A stretch of DNA of 64,000 nt, taken from assembly GCF_015234305.1 (NCBI RefSeq), contig NZ_JADGMI010000002.1:930001-994000 (forward strand), written 5' to 3'. The notes beneath the pieces were generated by a model. It worked only from the letters and a program-made list of their open reading frames with translations. It was not told the DNA's origin and made no database searches. This document shows positions 10,551 to 19,597 of the stretch, piece by piece. A program made the position numbers and the translations under genes. This DNA comes from Superficieibacter sp. 1612_C1. GTDB lineage: Bacteria > Pseudomonadota > Gammaproteobacteria > Enterobacterales > Enterobacteriaceae. Position 1 is the first letter of the stretch; every line of letters begins with the position of its first letter.

Positions 10551-11744
10551 ATGCTCACTGATGCCAGGCTGAGAAAGCTCAAAGGTAAACCGGTTGAAAA
10601 GCGTTACGAACTCTCCGATGCGAACGGACTTTCCGTACGAATTACACCTGCAGGCATGATCGTCTTCCAGTTTCGCTACCAGTTCAATGGTAAGCCCCGT
10701 CGCATGACATTGGGCCAGTATGATGAGGTATCTCTCAAAGAGGCGCGTGAGGCGGTTGTCAGTGCGAAGAAAATTCTTGGTACAGGCAAAGACCCAATAA
10801 TTGCCAGAGAAATGCAGCTCGATAAGCAACGTTCCTCCCCGACGGTTGAAGCCTGCATAAAGTCGTGGCTTGAAAGTGCGCCCGCCAGGCGTCTGGTGAA
10901 ACATGATCATTGGGAGCGGGCGTTAAACCGGCATGTCGTTAGCCAGGTTGGTTCAATGATTGTTGAAGATATGGAGGTTAAACACTGGGAGCCTGTTTTT
11001 GCCCGAATGCGAGAAAATGGAGCAGAAACTTTTGCAGGCGAAATCTTGTCTCGTATGAAAACCATATTTTCATACTGCATCCGTACCGGGATGATCCGCT
11101 TCAACCCTGTTTCTGAACTGCGCGTGGTGGATGTAGGTAAGCGCGTCAGAACAGGAAAGCGAGTATTTAACGATAAAGAAATTGGAGCTTTCTGGTCGGC
11201 TGTTGAGTCTTCGACAATAACGGAGCAAAACAAACTGCTGCTAAAGTTACTACTCCTCACCGCCTGTCGTGGTGTAGAGATGCGGCTTGCCAGAAAGAAG
11301 GAGTTCGATCTTGATGAAAAAATCTGGTATGTGCCTGAATCAAGCTCTAAAACCCGAGAGCCATTTGAGCGGGGACTGTCTAACGAAGCCGTTCAGTTAC
11401 TAAAAAAGGCATTTGCTCTTTATCCTGATTTCCAGCAGGTTTTTCCCCCAGCAGCAAAAAAAGAAGACCGGCCAATGGCGGCGGGGGTGTTGCTTAACCT
11501 GGCCGCACAGCTTCGTGATGATCTGGATATTCCTCATTGGTCTATCCATGATCTTCGTCGTACTGCAAAAACAAAGATGAGCGAATTAGGCATCCTGCCC
11601 CACATCTCCGAGAAAGTGCTGGGCCATAAACTCGCTGGAGTGCTCGCGGTTTATGACCAGCATGCTTACATCAAGGAACAGCAGGAGGCCGCAGAGCGGC
11701 TTGCTAACCATATTCAATCCTGCGTAGGTTCTGTCAGCCCCTGA
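10551..11744 (+). CDS. int: Tyrosine-type integrase (P4-like, N-terminal DUF4102)
   Basis: 397 residues from the ATG at 10551, preceded by a GAAGGAATAAAA ribosome site; the longer frame upstream lacks such a site. The N-terminal arm-binding domain begins LTDARLRKLKGKPVEKRYEL. The catalytic domain has R in LLTACRGVEMRLA, HDLRRTAKTKM and LGHKLAGVLAVYDQHAY, giving the R...HxxR...H...Y set. It recombines phage and host att sites. The gene points into the prophage. Confidence 0.95.
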   Translation: MLTDARLRKLKGKPVEKRYELSDANGLSVRITPAGMIVFQFRYQFNGKPRRMTLGQYDEVSLKEAREAVVSAKKILGTGKDPIIAREMQLDKQRSSPTVEACIKSWLESAPARRLVKHDHWERALNRHVVSQVGSMIVEDMEVKHWEPVFARMRENGAETFAGEILSRMKTIFSYCIRTGMIRFNPVSELRVVDVGKRVRTGKRVFNDKEIGAFWSAVESSTITEQNKLLLKLLLLTACRGVEMRLARKKEFDLDEKIWYVPESSSKTREPFERGLSNEAVQLLKKAFALYPDFQQVFPPAAKKEDRPMAAGVLLNLAAQLRDDLDIPHWSIHDLRRTAKTKMSELGILPHISEKVLGHKLAGVLAVYDQHAYIKEQQEAAERLANHIQSCVGSVSP

Positions 11745-11950
11745 TCCTCAAAAAAACGCATCACATCGCAATAACGGTACTGCTCGCCACCCTTGCCAGG
11801 ATTAGTTCCCGGCGCTGGTTTGGGAAATGGCGTACCGTTTTTCTCCCATGCCTGCCGTTTACGCCAGAACGTTGTGCGTGAAATGCCGCCGAGCATCGCC
11901 TGTACATTTTCACGATTAATCAATACTGGTTTTAAGTGAATATTCATCAT
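11714..11950 (-). CDS. Excisionase-like winged-helix/AlpA-type DNA-binding protein
   Basis: 78 residues with a predicted helix-turn-helix at the N-terminus (NRENVQAMLGGISRTTFWRK). Its gene end overlaps the integrase end by 31 bp in convergent orientation. Size, fold and position fit a recombination directionality factor that promotes excision. Assignment to Xis is by context and not by catalytic motif. Confidence 0.7.
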   Translation of the reverse strand: MMNIHLKPVLINRENVQAMLGGISRTTFWRKRQAWEKNGTPFPKPAPGTNPGKGGEQYRYCDVMRFFEDQGLTEPTQD

Positions 11951-11968
11951 AGTTTTCTCTTCAGGTAT

Positions 11969-12226
11969 TCATGCTAAAGATTTATCAGAACGACTGGCAG
12001 GTAAAGCGCGCAGACGTCGCGCGCCGGTCATTGCCGTTGCCACATAACTGGTACGCCGGTTCGTCACCTCAACCACCACCTTTGCCCCCTCGACCTGCAC
12101 CGTGTAGGTGCTGACGGTAGCGCGCCGGCCAAACTCGCCGAAGCGTGCGACGTGTTCCGCCAGCGCCGCATCACATGCCTGCCGGGCAATCGGTGATTGT
12201 TTACTGCCTCGATTAATCAGCTTCAT
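11969..12226 (-). CDS. DUF4060 family protein
   Basis: 85 residues. The pattern MKLINRGSKQSPIARQACDA with RTSYVATAMTG matches DUF4060, a small family from enterobacterial prophages found in the recombination operon. Basic, no membrane segment. It overlaps the upstream 59-residue gene by four bases, so the two are translationally coupled. Function unknown. Confidence 0.75.
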   Translation of the reverse strand: MKLINRGSKQSPIARQACDAALAEHVARFGEFGRRATVSTYTVQVEGAKVVVEVTNRRTSYVATAMTGARRLRALPASRSDKSLA

Positions 12227-12402
12227 ATGGCACGCTCCGGATCGAAACGGTCCCAGCAGTTGCGCTCGATGTTGTTACGCAGGCGGTATTGTTCGACTTC
12301 CTCCATCGCGCGCCCTGTAAGCCGCGCCACTTCTTCGTTGCTGTGCTTCAGCAGCAGCGCCAGCTCGTGCATGCTCCAGCGGGTAGTATTTTTATCTGCC
12401 AT
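12223..12402 (-). CDS. Small phage protein (59 residues)
   Basis: An ORF running MADKNTTRWSMHELALLLKH to DRFDPERAI, with its stop overlapping the DUF4060 start (ATGA). The middle (LLLKHSNEEVARLTGRAMEE) looks like a small helix-turn-helix. Located in the leftward operon between recT and the DUF4060 gene. Function unknown, possibly a transcriptional modulator. Confidence 0.65.
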   Translation of the reverse strand: MADKNTTRWSMHELALLLKHSNEEVARLTGRAMEEVEQYRLRNNIERNCWDRFDPERAI

Positions 12403-12436
12403 CGTTATTTCGGGAGGGCGAACCCTCCCGCCTCCC

Positions 12437-13549
12437 TCAGCTAACGTATTCTGGTTTCATATCGAGCAGGTTGATACTGAATCGCTCGTACAGATCATCG
12501 CCCAAATGACGTTTAGCGGCCGCCAGCGTCTGTTCAGCTTTTGCGAAAAGCTCTGCCGCCTCCGGCTCGCCGGGCTGGGGCAGGGAGTTGATCGCCGCCT
12601 CCACCTTGTTACGGGCATCAACCAGGTAGTAGCGCTTCACGGCTTTGTTTTTAAGCTCAGTGAACAGCGCAGATCCCAGCATCTGTTTTGCCGTCTCAAT
12701 ATCGGCGCGCAAGGCTTTTGCAGCATCCACGTCTTCAGCATTCTCAATGCGATCCCGAAAATCATCAGCCAGACCATTGATATTGGCGGCCGATTCCTGC
12801 GCGCTATGAGTGGTAGTTACGGCGTCACCATTGATGTCAGCCAGACTGACGCGCTGGGCAGGTGCCGGGTTGATCACTTTCTCATCGCGATAGGAGAGAT
12901 CATCTGCGTCCTGAAATCCCATAACTGCCGCGGGACAATAGGCCTTTGCCCAGTCCTTTGTGGCTAGATATAAAATCTGCTGTTTTGGCTTTGTAACCCA
13001 TAGCGGAGAATTTCTGATGGCCACGCTTGCCAGATACAATGGTTCCCCCCAGGTTATCTCCGACTCACCCCGGATAATCGCGCCCGCGCGAATATATAAA
13101 CCATCCTCATCTTCATCTGACCAGTCACGAACTCTTTCAGTTTTTTCATACGCACCCTTGCTGCCCATCTTTTTTACGGTGACATCTTTGCTGCGAATGC
13201 AATTTTCCCAGTTACCACCGTACTCATAATGAAAGCGCCCGCGAATAGCCCCCGAGCTGGAAAGAATTGCGCTTATGAGTTGAGCTTCATACCCCAGTTT
13301 TCCGCCTACAAAGAAGGTTTTTTGTGCCACAGCGTACGGGTTCATACCCCACTGCATGGCCTGCATAACAATCGCCATACAGTCGGCTGGCTTGCCCACT
13401 AAATGATCTGGCACGGCAATAGTGGCGTCTGCCATAAGATTGGCAAACGCTGTTAACTGTCCCAGCGCCTGAACGTTAAAAATTGAGTTAGTTGCAGAGA
13501 TAGTGTTTGGAGCCTGCTGCTCCGCATTTACGATATTCATGTTTTCCAT
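12437..13549 (-). CDS. recT: RecT-family single-strand annealing protein
   Basis: 370 residues from the ATG at 13549, which has AAGGGG eight bases upstream; an alternative ATG at 13555 abuts that site. The conserved RecT core (PADCMAIVMQAMQWGMNPYA, YLATKDWAKAYCPAAVMGFQ) is present, with an extra C-terminal helical extension. It anneals complementary single strands produced by the exonuclease partner RecE encoded just upstream, allowing phage homologous recombination. Confidence 0.93.
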   Translation of the reverse strand: MENMNIVNAEQQAPNTISATNSIFNVQALGQLTAFANLMADATIAVPDHLVGKPADCMAIVMQAMQWGMNPYAVAQKTFFVGGKLGYEAQLISAILSSSGAIRGRFHYEYGGNWENCIRSKDVTVKKMGSKGAYEKTERVRDWSDEDEDGLYIRAGAIIRGESEITWGEPLYLASVAIRNSPLWVTKPKQQILYLATKDWAKAYCPAAVMGFQDADDLSYRDEKVINPAPAQRVSLADINGDAVTTTHSAQESAANINGLADDFRDRIENAEDVDAAKALRADIETAKQMLGSALFTELKNKAVKRYYLVDARNKVEAAINSLPQPGEPEAAELFAKAEQTLAAAKRHLGDDLYERFSINLLDMKPEYVS

Positions 13550-13560
13550 CGTCATTCCCC

Positions 13561-16500
13561 TTATGCCTGAGTACGCAGCGCTTCAAGGCGGCGCAGGTCA
13601 AAATCGTTTAATTCGTCGGTGTAATCGCTGGTGATCGGCGCGGGCCATACGCCTGTATCAAATGCCGTGGCGATTGCCTGCATGGTATTGTGGTATTCCA
13701 GCGAACCCAGCTCGAGCAGTTCCGGCGAAGCCTCGATAACGGCGACCCAGTTATAGCCAGGCTCTTTGTTGATGAAGATCCAGAAGAACTGATCGAAGTC
13801 AGCAACCTCTGAATACATCGCTGCGCTGAGGTGATAATCACGCTCAGTGATTTCGCGGTGCAGGCGATCGCGCAGGCGCTCCTGCTTCACGTTGGCTATG
13901 CCAAGCGTTTTCAGATCGGCGGCGATACGCATGCCGTCAATTTCCAGTTCGATATCGGGACGTACGCGAACCTCCAGCCCGGTCTGCTCGTCGATACCGA
14001 AGTAACTGACCTCAACCTCGCGGGACGGGTGACGCAGCAGTTTCCCGGCGCTGGAATGCGCGTATACTGCCCGGTTCAGCGCTTCAAGATGCGCGAAGTC
14101 GACGTCAGAGACGATGCTTTTTCCTGCGGCACCAGCCTGCCACTGTGCGGTAAACTCATCTGCAAAGATGGCCTCCGGGTTGATTTCGCGGACAATTGAT
14201 GCGAGCACGTCCTTGTTACCGCTGACGTTGTACGGCTGCTTTTTGGCGCGTTCAGCTTCAATGAATTCAGGCTCAATGGCTGCCAGTTGCTCAAGCAGCG
14301 CATCGCGACCACCGCTTACCTTAAGGGCTTGTGGCAGCGTGGCGTTGAACTCTTTAATGCAGGCCTTCATCGCCGCTGCGGTGTGTTTTTCAGTTTCCGG
14401 GATCCGGCGGAATTCTTCAGCCAGACCCTGATACTGCAGGGCGGTTTCCTCAGCGTTCCCGTTGAGTGACAGGGGAGCGGGCAGCGAGCTGTTATGTGCC
14501 TCAATCCTTTTTTTGAGGCTGTCTACATCCACCAGCGGCGGCAGCGCGGCGTTAAACTCCTCGATGATTTTTTTCATTTCGGCAGTTGTTGAGATCGCGT
14601 CTTCCGGCAGGCCAGGGAAAACCATAAATTCCTCGCCGAACTTTTCAGGCTCCAGCGTGAGTGCGTGCAGGACAGTACCAAACTGCAGCGCTCTGGTTTC
14701 CTCGCGCGGGATAGTCCGGGCAACGTGGCGACCGTTGAAATACATCAGGCTGATTCGCGCGTCTTTTACCTGAGTGCTGCTGATCCCGTTGGCTGCGTGG
14801 TAAACCTCGTTCGGCAAACCTTCATAGCGGCCCGGTTCGAAATAGGCCGGGAATTGCGGTACCGGTGGCTCAGGTTCCTGCACGAGTGGCTCGATTTGCT
14901 CTGCTTCTGGCTGTTTTTGCTCTGCTTCTGGTTCAGTCTGGTGCGGAATATCAGTATTCTGGTTCTTATCCGTCTCCACCTGGTCAGCGAGATGCGGCGC
15001 ATTGGCTGCCAGAATCTCAGTGCTTGTTAAGGTAGCTGCCTGCGGATCAGTTGCATCAACGCTTTCGACTGCTGGTACCGGAGTTTCAGTCTCGCCCTGG
15101 CTGTTGCCAGTCTCTTCCATCTGCACATGATCGACGTTCTCCACTTCCTGTTTTGCGACTTCATTTGAGGGGGCACTACCCGTCAGCCCTTCGAAGGAAA
15201 AGATACCGCTGCCCAGATTTTCAACTTTCGGCTGGCTGAGGTCTTCGTGCACCCATTTAGGATCAGCAGGATTGCTGAAGCCCGGCACAAACTCGCCACG
15301 TTCTGCCGCGAGGCTTTTGCTTATATCCTCTGGGGTGCTCGCTGAATTCCCAGTGTTAAGCGGCAGTAGCTCTGTCGCTTTTGCAAATTCAGTGGTTAAC
15401 GTGTGATTCACGAACTCGAGGTGCTTAACCGGATCCAGATGAATATCCTCCGGAGCCAGACGGACCAGATTGAAAATTGCAGTACGGTTAACGTCAAGGA
15501 TGCCAGCAGATTTACGTAATACCGCGCTCCAGGATTTCCACGGTTCTTCTTTCTGGCGGACCATCTCTTTAGCCCGGCGGAAAATAGGGCCTGGTACTTC
15601 GAAGACATCAAAATCTGAGGGATACAGAGCACAGGCAAGTTCGATATCCAGTGTATCAAGGTTATGTGGAGCTCCTTCAGGACGGTCAGTTTTAACGTCC
15701 CCGCCTGCATTTGTGCCGATATCGGTGTACTGAGTAATTTGCTTACCTGACTTTTTCAGCCACTTTGCGGTCACGGCGTCGCGACCAGACTTTCTGCCAT
15801 CAATGCTGGCAGTATCTGTGTTATGACCGTTAATCCAGTCAGAAAAGAATGAGACGAGTTGCCCCAGTTGAGGTGATTTGCCATCAGCAGGCCAGATGGA
15901 CTTAGTGTCGTTGAACAGGTCTGCCAGCGTCTCAGGAAAAACGTGCTGCAACTGACGGATATCGTTATTGCGACAGGCTAACAGCACATTTTGCGGATAG
16001 GTGGCATCCATATCCATGTTGAGACGTGAGATTTCCAGTTTCTGATCGTCGCTCAGCTCGTCGAACAGACCATAGAGCCAGGTGCCGAGCGCACGCTGTT
16101 CGAAGGAGTATTGCTGATGAGTGAAGGCACGATCCTGTACAGAAGAGGCAATATTTTCGTTAGCCTTGTCAGTACTTTCATCAGTAACGTCAGCATTCTG
16201 AGTTGTTGGGTTTTCATTCAGCCAGTTTTCCACGAACAGGGTGCGTTCGCCAGGGTCGGTCTTTATCCAGTCAGCCATAAAACGGGTAATTATTTTCGGG
16301 TCATGCTCAAAATCAGGCGAAAATACCGCCTTCAGTGCCTGAATCAGTTTCCATTCCGTATATAGGCTGAGTTCAACAACTTCTGGAACGTCATTTTTGG
16401 CCTGCAGTATGTGCTGCATATAGCTATTTTCTTCGTCCATGGACATGGTCATGGCAGCAATCATTTGCTCATTGCTGATATGGGTCTGGTATTTGTCGCC

Positions 16501-16910
16501 AAGCAGGTGAACGGCGAAACGGGCTGCCAGAGAACGGTTTTCAACCGGAATATTCTCGGCATCCGTTGCGAATTCAGCGGCAGTTTTTGGGGTGGCATTG
16601 GCAAGGGCTTCAGTTGTGTCAGTAGACTCAACAGCAGCTTTTGAAAGCCAGGTACGCCCGTCTTCCTGCAGTTCGTAGCGATCGCACCAGGTAAAATCGA
16701 CGGTGCCTTCTTCCGGCAGGTCGTTATAAATCGGGAAGTCAGTGCGGACCGGTTTCTGATAATCCTTACCGCGGCCGGTTTCAATGCCTGCATCTTCCAG
16801 AATAACCTGCGCCTGCAATTTGCCACGCGCTTCGGTTTTCGCGGAGAACCAGAAAACACCGGACGGTTTCCCCGATTTTTGCTGGCCTTTATTAACTCAA
16901 AGAATTCCAT
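13561..16910 (-). CDS. recE: RecE-like exonuclease VIII, with an apparent frameshift near its start
   Basis: The main frame covers 1,085 residues (start of open frame 16818). Its C-terminal third is the RecE nuclease: EVYHAANGISSTQVKDA, then RVRPDIELEIDG and IAADLKTLGIA, the D...DxK metal-binding residues of the PDDEXK fold. A good ATG with a GAGG site lies at 16910 in another frame and encodes MEFFELIKASK. Adding one A to the five-A run at 16876-16880 joins it to the main frame as KSGKPSGVFWFSAKTEARGK, which reads as natural protein. So a base is missing, or the copy is sequenced wrongly, or an internal start is used. Confidence 0.85.
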
Positions 16911-17018
16911 ATCGGATCCTCTATTTTGGGTGATAGAATCCCCGGCGCTGTATAAGCCGCCTGCGGTTTATTGGTAAAAAATTCCGGTGTGCTTTGGTCG
17001 GTGTCACCGGACGCATGG

Positions 17019-17038
17019 CCCGCTTTATGCGGGTTTTT
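17019..17038 (+). terminator. Rightward intrinsic terminator opposite the recombination operon
   Basis: CCCGC-TTTAT-GCGGG followed by TTTTT on the + strand, in a gap between leftward genes. It could stop antisense transcription; no + strand gene ends here. Confidence 0.5.
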
Positions 17039-17041
17039 GCG

Positions 17042-17200
17042 TTATGATTCGTGCGCCATCTGGTCCTCTGATGCGCAACGCTCTGAACAATATTTGCGAT
17101 CCTCACGTGCCAGCTGCGCGCCGCGGATCAGGAGCAGGGTGCTGTTAATTTCCTGGCCCGGCTCGAAGGGTTTACGGCAGTAAGCACATTTCTTTTCCAT
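17042..17200 (-). CDS. Small zinc-finger-like phage protein (52 residues)
   Basis: ORF beginning MEKKCAYCRKPFEPGQE, with a second pair YCSERC, giving a CxxC...CxxxC arrangement likely to bind zinc. A strong AGGAGTC site precedes the ATG. It sits between recE and the DUF1482 gene in the leftward operon, a common place for small Rac-type prophage genes. Function unknown. Confidence 0.75.
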   Translation of the reverse strand: MEKKCAYCRKPFEPGQEINSTLLLIRGAQLAREDRKYCSERCASEDQMAHES

Positions 17201-17209
17201 AAAGACTCC

Positions 17210-17404
17210 TCAGAACGCGGACGTTTGAGCTGGTTGTTCATCAGCGTGGACAATGCCGTCAACTGGATAGCATTCACCGTTAACCTGCTGCTCAACCGCT
17301 GCCGCTTCACACTGCTGCTGGTTGTCATACACACCCAGCACCACATCCTGAAAATCACCGTTGGTCATGCCAATCGTCAGCACTAATGCAAAAAGGGTAT
17401 TCAT
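17210..17404 (-). CDS. DUF1482 family protein
   Basis: 64 residues from the internal ATG at 17404 (MNTLFALVLTIGMTNGDFQD), which fits DUF1482 length. A short hydrophobic N-terminus suggests a signal or membrane anchor, and two cysteines (QCEAAA, GECYPVDG) could pair in the periplasm. Common near recET in lambdoid prophages. The start overlaps the stop of the gene upstream. Function unknown. Confidence 0.8.
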   Translation of the reverse strand: MNTLFALVLTIGMTNGDFQDVVLGVYDNQQQCEAAAVEQQVNGECYPVDGIVHADEQPAQTSAF

Positions 17405-17604
17405 CAGTGTGTCCCCGCTGGTACAAGGTTCGGCTCTATGCCACGAGAAGCATAAGGGCGGCGGATATGACGCAGGTTGCCCTGCGGTTCGTGCCAGTAA
17501 GTGCCGTCTCGATAATCGAAAGAAACTAACCATGCTGCGCCGGTACGGGAATTTCGCATGGGTACCGCTTTTCCGCTTTTGGGTATTCCTCGATTCGTTG
17601 TCAT
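17404..17604 (-). CDS. First gene of the leftward operon, small basic protein
   Basis: 66 residues (MTTNRGIPKSGKAVPMRNSR at the N-terminus), rich in Arg and aromatic residues, ATG with AGGAG upstream. As the first gene after pL it occupies the position of lambda N, but I see no clear arginine-rich RNA-binding helix, so an antitermination role is only speculation. Confidence 0.6.
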   Translation of the reverse strand: MTTNRGIPKSGKAVPMRNSRTGAAWLVSFDYRDGTYWHEPQGNLRHIRRPYASRGIEPNLVPAGTH

Positions 17605-17753
17605 CAAATCTCCTGGCCTTAACGCGGCTAACGGAACGTTTCAAACCTGCTGCGTGTTAAATGCTCCACCTCATCCGGTGCTTCGTATGCCGCCGGTAGC
17701 TACTTCGTGGGCGTCCTGCCTTGGTGGTGTGGAACTGCGTTTTGATGTGCTTA

Positions 17754-17816
17754 GTAAAACACTGCTTTACTGATAGGTCAAGTAATGAAGAATAAAAAAG
17801 TACACTAACGCTTTAC
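17754..17816 (-). promoter_or_regulatory. pL promoter with repressor operators (oL)
   Basis: Reading leftward: -35 TTGACC (17776-17781), 17-bp spacer, -10 TTTACT (17753-17758). Two 17-bp palindromes of form GTAAA-N7-TTTAC occur at 17754-17770 (GTAAAACACTGCTTTAC) and 17800-17816 (GTACACTAACGCTTTAC, one arm imperfect). Their spacing of 46 bp is twice 23, and a weak third half-site (GTCAA) starts at 17777. The same pattern is found at oR. Confidence 0.7.
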
Positions 17817-17853
17817 TTGAGGGTAAAAAAATTTGTGATAATTTTTTTAGGAC

Positions 17854-17881
17854 AAAAAAATCCCAGCACATTGGCTGGGAT
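17854..17881 (-). terminator. Terminator of the repressor/DUF6932 operon
   Basis: Stem ATCCCAGC/GCTGGGAT (5-nt loop), with a T-run on the leftward strand (ATTTTTTTGTCC), 50 bp after the 306-residue gene. Confidence 0.85.
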
Positions 17882-17929
17882 GGGAGCGGAGGCGGGAAGT
17901 AAAAACTGCTGTGGTGGCTGTGTTAAAAT

Positions 17930-18850
17930 TTATCTCCAGTTAGGCAGCTCGCGTAGTGAGTATTTGGGCTTACCATTACCCACTTGAGTACAGAGAAATT
18001 TTGCAATAATTTTTTCACCGCGATGATCGTTAATAATATCTGGGTTCTCTATGTAATTACTGATTTTTGCTACAAAGATTGATTTAGACTCATCGTGTTC
18101 CATAATGAATTCGCATTGGCGTTTATGCGGAAGTGCACCCATAAAGCTTACTTCTAATAATTGCAACTCTTCTTTGACACTATCTTTGCTTAGTTTAAAT
18201 GTGGCTCTTTCTATATCATTGATATTATTAGCAATTAGCGCGCGGTTATTATGTTTTAAAGTAAATGTTGTTCTGTTATCAAATAATATTTGTATAAACC
18301 CACGTATCTTATCCAGGGCGCGATCATCTAAATCGCTTATCGCTTCAGCAAGACCATCATCATCTCCTCTGATGCTCATCTGAAGTATGGAATGAGTTTG
18401 ATTCAATGCCCTTTGGACAGAAGATTCCTCATCAAGGGTAAGTGGTGCATCAGGACTGAATTCTTCAAGCGTAAAACCAAAGGAACCTTTAGCTGTTCCT
18501 GTAATCATCAATAAGTTATTTTCTATATTCGGAATCTTACCCTTAGACGGTAATGTTCCATAGAAAGATGATGCAACATGAGAAATTGCATCATTAAAGG
18601 CGTTAACTATTTTTGCTCCAAAATTTGCCGCTATCCCATATGTACCAAGTACAGGAGATCCCTTAAATGTTAAGGTTGCTTTGACAGGGGGATGCTCGTC
18701 GATAACGACCTGAGAAAGTTTCTCATCTATCTCATAAAGCCTACTTTCTAGGCTCATTCGGCCAATGATATCATCATCAGAAGTGCTGTCTAACAGAGAT
18801 AGGATAGAATCCCGCTCACTTAGAGCGAACAAATAATCATCGCGATTCAT
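17930..18850 (-). CDS. Unknown 306-residue partner of the DUF6932 protein
   Basis: Not recognised. It has a helical N-terminus (about residues 1-50), then a segment with small-residue and hydrophobic alternation (VLGTYGIAANFGAKIVNAF, near residue 75), and a C-terminal region with basic and beta-strand character. No signal peptide or clear membrane helix. It starts within the upstream gene's stop (ATGA) with a strong GGAGGTGA site, so the two proteins are made together. AT-richer than the flanking phage genes, which suggests a separately acquired cassette. Position downstream of the repressor implies expression in the lysogen. Confidence 0.75.
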   Translation of the reverse strand: MNRDDYLFALSERDSILSLLDSTSDDDIIGRMSLESRLYEIDEKLSQVVIDEHPPVKATLTFKGSPVLGTYGIAANFGAKIVNAFNDAISHVASSFYGTLPSKGKIPNIENNLLMITGTAKGSFGFTLEEFSPDAPLTLDEESSVQRALNQTHSILQMSIRGDDDGLAEAISDLDDRALDKIRGFIQILFDNRTTFTLKHNNRALIANNINDIERATFKLSKDSVKEELQLLEVSFMGALPHKRQCEFIMEHDESKSIFVAKISNYIENPDIINDHRGEKIIAKFLCTQVGNGKPKYSLRELPNWR

Positions 18851-19434
18851 TGCTCACCTCCTTCTGATGCCATGGTTTTCAAAATGTTTAACGCCTGTTG
18901 ATCCAGTGTAGCATCCAAGGGGATCTGCAAGAATCCTTTCCATGCAAGATCCCTCCTATGCGACCACATACTGTACCAATATACAGTTTTTTCTACAAGT
19001 TGTTCCATTGAGACTTCCAGCGATTGGAAGTATGAATCAACCTTAAAGGCTTGCTTTCTCCATTTACCCATATGTGGCAGAAACAAGTCAGGATTTCGTG
19101 TCACGACATCATTTTGCGTTTCATTTTTGGCCACAATGAAAAAAGTAACAATGTCGATATCATTTGGTGGTCTTTTTTCAATCAGTTCAATATTTTCAAT
19201 GAAGCTGCCATCAATCCACTGGAAGCCATCGTTCAATCCAACTTTATAAAGTTCACTACGAAAGTTTATGAACCCAAGTAAAATTTCTCTTCTATGAACA
19301 CTTGTCGCGTAGTGCTCAACTAGTTTGATTATATCTGTCTTGTAAGGGGAGCGATGGGCACTAGTTGGATGCTCCATATCCATTGGAGGTAGGACACCGA
19401 TTTCATTCCAGTTAGGAATTTCGTGAATAACCAT
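18847..19434 (-). CDS. DUF6932 family, nucleotidyltransferase-like protein
   Basis: 195 residues. The N-terminal IPNWNEIGVLPP and the core FQWIDGSFIENIE...PPNDIDIVTFF match the DUF6932 pattern. GSF followed by DID about 16 residues later is the hallmark of the nucleotidyltransferase fold (GS...DxD metal site) seen in MNT-type antitoxins and toxins. First gene of a two-gene unit, 163 bp downstream of the repressor. A TTGAAT-N18-TAGGAT promoter may also serve it. Role inferred: phage defence, exclusion or toxin-antitoxin. Substrate unknown. Confidence 0.75.
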   Translation of the reverse strand: MVIHEIPNWNEIGVLPPMDMEHPTSAHRSPYKTDIIKLVEHYATSVHRREILLGFINFRSELYKVGLNDGFQWIDGSFIENIELIEKRPPNDIDIVTFFIVAKNETQNDVVTRNPDLFLPHMGKWRKQAFKVDSYFQSLEVSMEQLVEKTVYWYSMWSHRRDLAWKGFLQIPLDATLDQQALNILKTMASEGGEQ

Positions 19435-19597
19435 GCTTTAGCCTTAAATTTCTTAGTCAATGTAAGAAAAGTGTCATTTTATGTAGTTGGATCATTAGTT
19501 AATTCCCATCCTATCTCTATGAATTAAAAAAATTCAAATAGTGTGGTCATAACGGAATTGTGGTCAATGCTCACCAACTATGTGCGACTAGAACACC

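Larger units (their letters stand above)
17605..17929. other. Regulatory gap: pL leader and end of the immunity operon
   Basis: 325 bp without a protein gene. It contains the untranslated leader of the recombination operon (17605-17753), the pL operators and promoter (17754-17816), an AT-rich stretch, and the terminator of the two-gene cassette at 17854-17881. No CRISPR, tRNA or insertion sequence seen. Confidence 0.6.

Noticed and set aside
16921-17016. 31-codon leftward ORF between recE and the zinc-finger gene
   Set aside because: Short, very basic, and without a recognisable family or ribosome site. Left unannotated.
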